In this document: positions 5,126-8,643 of the stretch, piece by piece | Numbering within the stretch: position 1 is the first letter of the stretch | Layout of the letters: every line of letters starts with the position of its first letter | Assembly (NCBI GenBank): GCA_021811225.1 | Contig: JAJZPJ010000110.1 | Coordinates: 1-8,643 of the forward strand | Origin: Pseudomonadota bacterium | GTDB taxonomy: Bacteria; Pseudomonadota; Gammaproteobacteria; Burkholderiales; Rhodocyclaceae | DNA length: 8,643 bases | Direction: 5' to 3' | The notes under the pieces: generated by a model | Databases searched by the model: none | What the model was told of the DNA's origin: nothing | The model's input: the letters and a program-made list of their open reading frames with translations, nothing else | Program-made: the position numbers and the translations under genes

Positions 5126-6214
5126 GGCCCCCGTAACCAATTCCTCGAACCGCTGCAATCGGTCTGCGGTATCGTCGAGAAACGCCACACCCTGCCGATA
5201 CTCTCGAACGTCCTGATCGAGAAAAACGACGGGCGCCTGACGCTGCTCGCCACCGACATCGAGATCCAGATCAAGACCGGCGCCGAGACCGGCGGCGCCG
5301 AGACCGCGGCGCTGACCGTCGGCGCGCGCAAGCTGCAGGACATCCTGCGTTCCCTGCCGGAAGACAGCGAGGTCAATCTCAACTTCGAGGACAAGCGTCT
5401 TCAGGTCAAGGCGGGCAGGAGCCGCTTCAATCTGCAGACGCTGCCGGCGGAGGATTTTCCGCGCATGGCGCAGGCCGACGGCGCACAGACCCGGATCAAG
5501 GTCACCCAGAAGCAGTTCAAACGCCTGCTCGCCCTGGTGCAGTACGCGATGGCCCAGCAGGACATCCGTTATTACCTCAATGGCCTGCTGCTGGTGGTCA
5601 AGGGCAACGAGATGCGCATGGTCGCCACCGACGGCCACCGTCTCGCCTACGCCAGCGAAACCCTGGGCGAGCAGCAGCAGCCCATCGAGGTGATATTGCC
5701 GAGGAAGACCGTGCTCGAACTGTCGCGGCAACTGGCCGACAACGACGACGAGCTGGAAATCGTCCTGGCGCCGACCCAGGCGCTGTTCCGTTTCGGCGCC
5801 ATCGAATTCATCTCCAAGCTGATCGACGGCAAGTTTCCGGACTACGAGCGCGTCATTCCCCAGGGGCACAACAACCTGGTCAAGCTGTCGAGGAGCGGCC
5901 TGTTGCAGTCGCTGCTGCGCGTCAAGATTCTCACCAACGAGAAGACGCCGGGGGTACGCCTGGTATTCACCCCCGGCAGCCTGAAGATCATCAGCAACAA
6001 CACCGAGCGCGAAGAGGCCCAGGAAGAGATCGAGATCGACTACCAGGGCGATTCGATCGACATCGGCTTCAACGTCAATTACATGCTCGACGTGCTGAAC
6101 AACGTCGCCGCCGAGGAGATCGAGTGCCGCCTGGGCGACGCCAACAGCAGCGCCCTGTTCTCCCTGCCGGGCAACGAGAATTTCAAGTACGTCGTGATGC
6201 CGATGCGCATCTGA
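5111..6214 (+). CDS. dnaN: DnaN, DNA polymerase III beta sliding clamp
   Basis: DnaN forms the ring-shaped dimer that holds DNA polymerase III and other enzymes on DNA. At 367 aa it has the family's normal length (E. coli 366), with three similar domains at about 1-120, 121-245 and 246-367. Recognisable family segments are KRHTLPILSNVLIE (24-37), RYYLNGLLL (153-161), ATDGHRLAYASE (172-183), KLIDGKFPDYERVIP (236-250), GFNVNYMLDVL (319-329) and the C-terminal VVMPMRI, which contributes to the partner-binding pocket. The ATG at 5111 has an excellent GGAGG at 5099-5103, 7 nt upstream. No convincing separate promoter is visible in the gap after dnaA, so cotranscription with dnaA is plausible, although the origin lies between them. 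gyrB follows after only 27 nt. Confidence 0.98.
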   Translation: MLLFKGPRNQFLEPLQSVCGIVEKRHTLPILSNVLIEKNDGRLTLLATDIEIQIKTGAETGGAETAALTVGARKLQDILRSLPEDSEVNLNFEDKRLQVKAGRSRFNLQTLPAEDFPRMAQADGAQTRIKVTQKQFKRLLALVQYAMAQQDIRYYLNGLLLVVKGNEMRMVATDGHRLAYASETLGEQQQPIEVILPRKTVLELSRQLADNDDELEIVLAPTQALFRFGAIEFISKLIDGKFPDYERVIPQGHNNLVKLSRSGLLQSLLRVKILTNEKTPGVRLVFTPGSLKIISNNTEREEAQEEIEIDYQGDSIDIGFNVNYMLDVLNNVAAEEIECRLGDANSSALFSLPGNENFKYVVMPMRI

Positions 6215-6241
6215 GCACGGATTCAATCTTTGGAGCAGTAC

Positions 6242-8643
6242 ATGACGCAAGCGGAGCAGAAGCAGGGCGACCAGACCTACGATTCCAGCAGCATCCAGAT
6301 CCTCAAGGGACTGGAGGCGGTGAGGAAGCGTCCGGGCATGTACATCGGCGACACCTCCGACGGCTCCGGTCTGCACCACATGGTGTTCGAGGTGGTCGAC
6401 AACGCCATCGACGAGACCCTGGCCGGCTGGTGCGACGACATCGTCATCACCATCCACACGGACAATTCGATCTCGGTCACCGACAACGGCCGCGGCATTC
6501 CCGTCGACATCAAGGAGGACGACGAGGCCAAGCGCTCGGCCGCCGAGATCGTCATGACCGAGCTGCACGCCGGCGGCAAGTTCGACTCCAATTCCTACAA
6601 GGTCTCGGGCGGCCTGCACGGCGTCGGCGTCTCGGTGGTCAATGCGCTGTCCGACTGGCTGCGCCTGACCATCCGCCGCGACGGCAAGAAGTACGCGATG
6701 GAATTCAGGAACGGCGTCGCCGTCGAACCGTTGAAGGTCGTCGGCAGCACCGAGAAGCGCGGCACCGAGGTGCACTTCCTGCCCAGCCTGGAGACCTTCG
6801 GCAACATCGAGTACCACTTCGACATCCTGGCCAAGCGGCTGCGCGAGCTGTCCTTCCTCAACAACGGGGTCAAGATCAAGCTCATCGACCAGAGGAGCGG
6901 CAAGGAGGAGGACTTCGCCTTCACCGGCGGCGTCAGGGGTTTCGTCGAATACATCAACCGGGCCAAGAGCGTGCTGCACGGCAACGTCTTCCACGCGGTC
7001 GGCGCCAAGGACGGCATCACCGTCGAGGTGGCGATGCAGTGGAACGACTCCTACGCCGAGCAGGTGCTGTGCTTCACCAACAACATCCCGCAGAAGGACG
7101 GCGGCACCCACCTGACCGGCCTGCGCGCGGCGATGACGCGGGTGATCAACAAGTACATCGAGGAGCACGAGCTGGCCAAGAAGGCCAAGGTCGAGACCAC
7201 CGGCGACGACATGCGCGAGGGCCTGGCCTGCGTCCTGTCGGTCAAGGTGCCGGAGCCGAAGTTCTCCTCCCAGACCAAGGAGAAGCTGGTCTCCAGCGAA
7301 GTGCGCCCGGTGGTCGAGGAGGTTGTGGCGCAGAAGCTGGCCGAGTTCCTGCTGGAAAAACCGATAGACGCCAAGATCATCACCGGCAAGATCGTCGATG
7401 CCGCCCGCGCCCGCGAGGCGGCCCGGAAGGCCCGCGAGATGACCCGCCGGAAGGGCGTGCTGGACGGCATGGGCCTGCCCGGCAAACTCGCCGACTGCCA
7501 GGAGAAGGACCCCGCCCTGTGCGAGCTCTACCTGGTCGAGGGCGACTCCGCCGGCGGCTCGGCCAAGCAGGGCCGCGACCGCAAATTCCAGGCGATCCTG
7601 CCGCTGAAGGGCAAGATCCTCAACGTCGAGAAGGCGCGCTTCGAGAAGCTGATCTCCTCGCAGGAGATCGTCACGCTGATCACCGCGCTGGGCACCGGCA
7701 TCGGCAAGGAAGAATACAAGCCGGAGAAGCTGCGCTATCACCGCATCATCATCATGACCGACGCCGACGTCGACGGCGCCCACATCCGCACGCTGCTCCT
7801 GACCTTCCTCTACCGCCAGATGCCCGAGCTGGTCGAGGGCGGCCACGTCTATATCGCCCAGCCGCCGCTGTACAAGATCAAGCACGGCAAGACCGAGCTC
7901 TACATCAAGGACGACCACGCGCTGTCCCAGTACCTCCTGACCCTCGCGCTGGAGGGCGCGGCGCTCAGCCCCAGGCAGGACGCCACCGTGCTGGAAGGCG
8001 ACGCCCTGGGCGAGCTGGTGCGCTCCTATCTGCTCTCCGAAGCGGTGATCCGCCGTCTCGCCGACTTCATCGAGCCCGAGCTGCTGCACGCCCTGCTCGC
8101 CCACGACATCGACATCGACCTCAGCGACGAAGCCAGCGCGCGCGCCGCCGCCGCGAAGCTGACCGCCCAGGTGTCGAACCTGCTCCGCGTCGTTCCCCGC
8201 TACGACGAGAAGACCGAGCACTGGCTGCTCGACGTGGAAAAGATGCGCCACGGCAACCTGCGCGTCGGCCACATCGACCGGGAGTTCCTGCTCTCCGGCG
8301 ACTACCAGCAGGTCCGCCGCACCTCGGCGATCATCGCCGGCCTGATCGGCCCCGGCGCCGTCATCCGCCGCGGCGACAAGTCGCAGCCCGTGGCGAGCTT
8401 CGCCGAAGCCATGCGCTGGCTGCTGAACGAGGTCGAGCGCGGCATCAGCAAGCAGCGCTACAAGGGACTGGGCGAGATGAATCCGCAGCAGCTCTGGGAG
8501 ACCACCATGGATCCCGCCGTGCGCCGCTTGCTCAAGGTGCAGATCGACGACATCATCGCCGCCGACGAAATCTTCACCACCCTGATGGGCGACAACGTCG
8601 AGCCCAGGCGCGCGTTCATCGAAAACAATGCGCTGTATGCCAG
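6242..8643 (+). CDS. gyrB: GyrB, DNA gyrase subunit B, lacking its last few residues at the window edge
   Basis: GyrB is the ATPase subunit of DNA gyrase (GyrA2GyrB2), which introduces negative supercoils. 800 codons are present. The GHKL ATPase domain has EVVDNAIDE with catalytic Glu50 and Asn54, VTDNGRGIP with Asp81, and the glycine lid GGLHGVGVSVVNAL from 123. The transducer domain carries QTK at 344-346, whose lysine contacts the ATP phosphate. The TOPRIM domain has EGDSAGGSAKQGRDR from 433 and the metal-binding acidic set TDADVDGAH (Asp507, Asp509, Asp511). The roughly 170-residue insertion typical of proteobacterial GyrB follows, then QRYKGLGEMNP and the tail FIENNALYA. By comparison with E. 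coli about 6-8 residues are missing beyond 8643. ATG at 6242 is preceded by GGAG (6232-6235) 6 nt upstream. It follows dnaN by 27 nt with no recF between, so dnaN-gyrB is probably one transcript. Confidence 0.98.
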   Translation, partial: MTQAEQKQGDQTYDSSSIQILKGLEAVRKRPGMYIGDTSDGSGLHHMVFEVVDNAIDETLAGWCDDIVITIHTDNSISVTDNGRGIPVDIKEDDEAKRSAAEIVMTELHAGGKFDSNSYKVSGGLHGVGVSVVNALSDWLRLTIRRDGKKYAMEFRNGVAVEPLKVVGSTEKRGTEVHFLPSLETFGNIEYHFDILAKRLRELSFLNNGVKIKLIDQRSGKEEDFAFTGGVRGFVEYINRAKSVLHGNVFHAVGAKDGITVEVAMQWNDSYAEQVLCFTNNIPQKDGGTHLTGLRAAMTRVINKYIEEHELAKKAKVETTGDDMREGLACVLSVKVPEPKFSSQTKEKLVSSEVRPVVEEVVAQKLAEFLLEKPIDAKIITGKIVDAARAREAARKAREMTRRKGVLDGMGLPGKLADCQEKDPALCELYLVEGDSAGGSAKQGRDRKFQAILPLKGKILNVEKARFEKLISSQEIVTLITALGTGIGKEEYKPEKLRYHRIIIMTDADVDGAHIRTLLLTFLYRQMPELVEGGHVYIAQPPLYKIKHGKTELYIKDDHALSQYLLTLALEGAALSPRQDATVLEGDALGELVRSYLLSEAVIRRLADFIEPELLHALLAHDIDIDLSDEASARAAAAKLTAQVSNLLRVVPRYDEKTEHWLLDVEKMRHGNLRVGHIDREFLLSGDYQQVRRTSAIIAGLIGPGAVIRRGDKSQPVASFAEAMRWLLNEVERGISKQRYKGLGEMNPQQLWETTMDPAVRRLLKVQIDDIIAADEIFTTLMGDNVEPRRAFIENNALYA

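Noticed and set aside
6215..6241. A missing or degraded recF between dnaN and gyrB
   Set aside because: The gap is 27 nt with no remnant, and absence of recF at this place is common in betaproteobacteria, so it is not a recent deletion.
5117..8272. A stop-free minus-strand frame of over 1000 codons opposite dnaN and gyrB
   Set aside because: It lies entirely antisense to two certain genes, spans the intergenic gap between them, and its translation is low-complexity Leu/Val/Asp/Gly/His-rich. This is the usual by-product of strong GC third-position bias.

Overview
This window is the classic chromosomal replication-origin neighbourhood of a high-GC proteobacterium. Gene order on the minus strand is rpmH-rnpA-yidD-yidC-mnmE; gene order on the plus strand is dnaA-dnaN-gyrB. 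The direct dnaN-gyrB junction with no recF, the protein wording of DnaA, DnaN and RpmH, and the high GC content point to a betaproteobacterium. A Rhodocyclales-type organism is a reasonable but unproven guess from protein resemblance.

Layout: positions 1-853 hold the 5' (N-terminal) part of mnmE, cut by the window edge. Positions 857-2503 hold yidC, 2555-2776 yidD, 2773 to about 3135 rnpA and 3161-3295 rpmH, all on the minus strand and probably one operon. It would start from a strong sigma-70-like promoter at 3326-3354. Positions 3296-3523 form a divergent regulatory region with one perfect DnaA box, three helically phased GATCC repeats, an AT-rich stretch with a perfect -10 hexamer, and a small hairpin in the predicted dnaA leader. 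dnaA (3524-4903) follows on the plus strand. Positions 4904-5110 hold a cluster of one perfect and three near-perfect DnaA boxes, the best oriC candidate here. dnaN (5111-6214) and gyrB (6242 to the right edge, lacking only a few C-terminal residues) complete the window. There is no gene-free stretch over 300 bases.

How the genes fit together: DnaA opens the origin and probably controls its own promoter, the beta clamp gives the polymerase processivity, and gyrase relieves supercoiling ahead of the forks. On the other arm, RpmH is a ribosomal protein, RnpA the protein part of RNase P, YidD and YidC act in inner-membrane protein insertion, and MnmE modifies tRNA wobble uridines.

I see no mobile element, CRISPR array, tRNA, rRNA or unfamiliar multi-gene system. 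The points worth a second look are small: rnpA has no ordinary start codon where the family N-terminus must begin, the dnaA promoter region carries 10-bp-phased repeats, and several short inverted repeats sit on translation-initiation regions (dnaA, dnaN, yidC).
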